DNA of 5,999 nucleotides from positions 1 to 5,999 of the forward strand of contig JACVXW010000123.1 of the NCBI GenBank assembly GCA_015661135.1, read 5' to 3'. The DNA is from Chloroflexota bacterium. Its GTDB lineage: Bacteria > Chloroflexota > Limnocylindria > Limnocylindrales > CSP1-4. Shown here in pieces: positions 5,888 through 5,999 of the stretch (its first letter is position 1; each line of letters starts with the position of its first letter). Below the pieces are notes generated by a model. It ran no database searches. It was not told the DNA's origin and saw only the letters and a program-made list of their open reading frames with translations. The translations under genes and the position numbers were made by a program.

Positions 5888-5999
5888 ATGGCGCAGGACG
5901 GCTACCAGGACATCGATCTCTCGGGTCTCGCCGATGGCGAGTTGGTCGAGCAGATGCACAACGACCTCTACGACGGCATGGCCGCCGAGATCGTCGAGG
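5888..5999 (+). CDS. N-terminus of a probable corrinoid (B12-binding) protein, cut by the window edge
   Basis: Only the first 37 codons are present, opening MAQDGYQDIDLSGLADGELV and continuing as acidic helical sequence (EQMHNDLYDGMAAEIVE). The short acidic lead followed by DLYDGxxxEIVEG resembles the helical cap that precedes the cobalamin-binding domain in corrinoid proteins of methyltransferase systems (MtbC/MtaC-like), which carry a methyl group between a substrate methyltransferase and a folate or thiol acceptor. The cobalamin motif (DxHxxG) would lie beyond the window, so this is a tentative resemblance. The ATG at 5888 is preceded by AGGAG at eleven bases; an in-frame TTG at 5879 is too close to the site to be likely. 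Its divergent IclR neighbour suggests regulated expression, plausibly of a methylated-compound catabolic operon. Confidence 0.5.
   Translation, partial: MAQDGYQDIDLSGLADGELVEQMHNDLYDGMAAEIVE

Overview
This GC-rich window shows the dense overlapping shadow ORFs typical of a high-GC bacterium. Protein style (secreted subtilase with Ig-like tail, secreted YVTN-type propeller, IclR regulator next to what looks like a corrinoid-protein start) fits an uncultured soil or sediment Chloroflexota-type or actinobacterial-type genome. That placement is inference only, as no rRNA or marker gene is present.

Layout: (1) positions 1-516, plus strand, hold the C-terminal 171 residues of a short-chain dehydrogenase/reductase-like protein whose catalytic Ser-Tyr-Lys positions appear to be substituted. 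(2) 517-649 is a short convergent gap. (3) 650-3271, minus strand, encodes an exported S8 (subtilisin-like) serine peptidase with an intact Asp/His/Ser triad, a beta-rich insertion inside the catalytic domain and three C-terminal beta-sandwich-like segments. (4) 3379-4689, minus strand, encodes an exported beta-propeller protein with near-identical 40-residue blades, 107 bp upstream of the peptidase and possibly cotranscribed with it. (5) 4690-4965 is a 276-bp spacer. (6) 4966-5718, minus strand, encodes a complete IclR-family transcriptional regulator. (7) 5719-5887 is a divergent intergenic region with two tandem 17-bp operator-like sites overlapping a plausible iclR-type promoter. (8) 5888 to the right edge, plus strand, is the first 37 codons of a protein resembling the N-terminal cap of cobalamin-binding (corrinoid) methyltransferase-system proteins.

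Two functional units are suggested. The propeller protein and the peptidase both carry signal peptides and strong GGAGG ribosome binding sites, and probably act outside the cytoplasm, perhaps as a pair. The IclR regulator probably represses itself and controls the divergent gene at the right edge, perhaps a one-carbon or methyl-transfer operon that continues outside the window. I see no CRISPR array, tRNA, rRNA, insertion sequence or phage gene. I found no clear sign of a wholly new system; the most unusual points are the non-canonical SDR active site and the operator arrangement.
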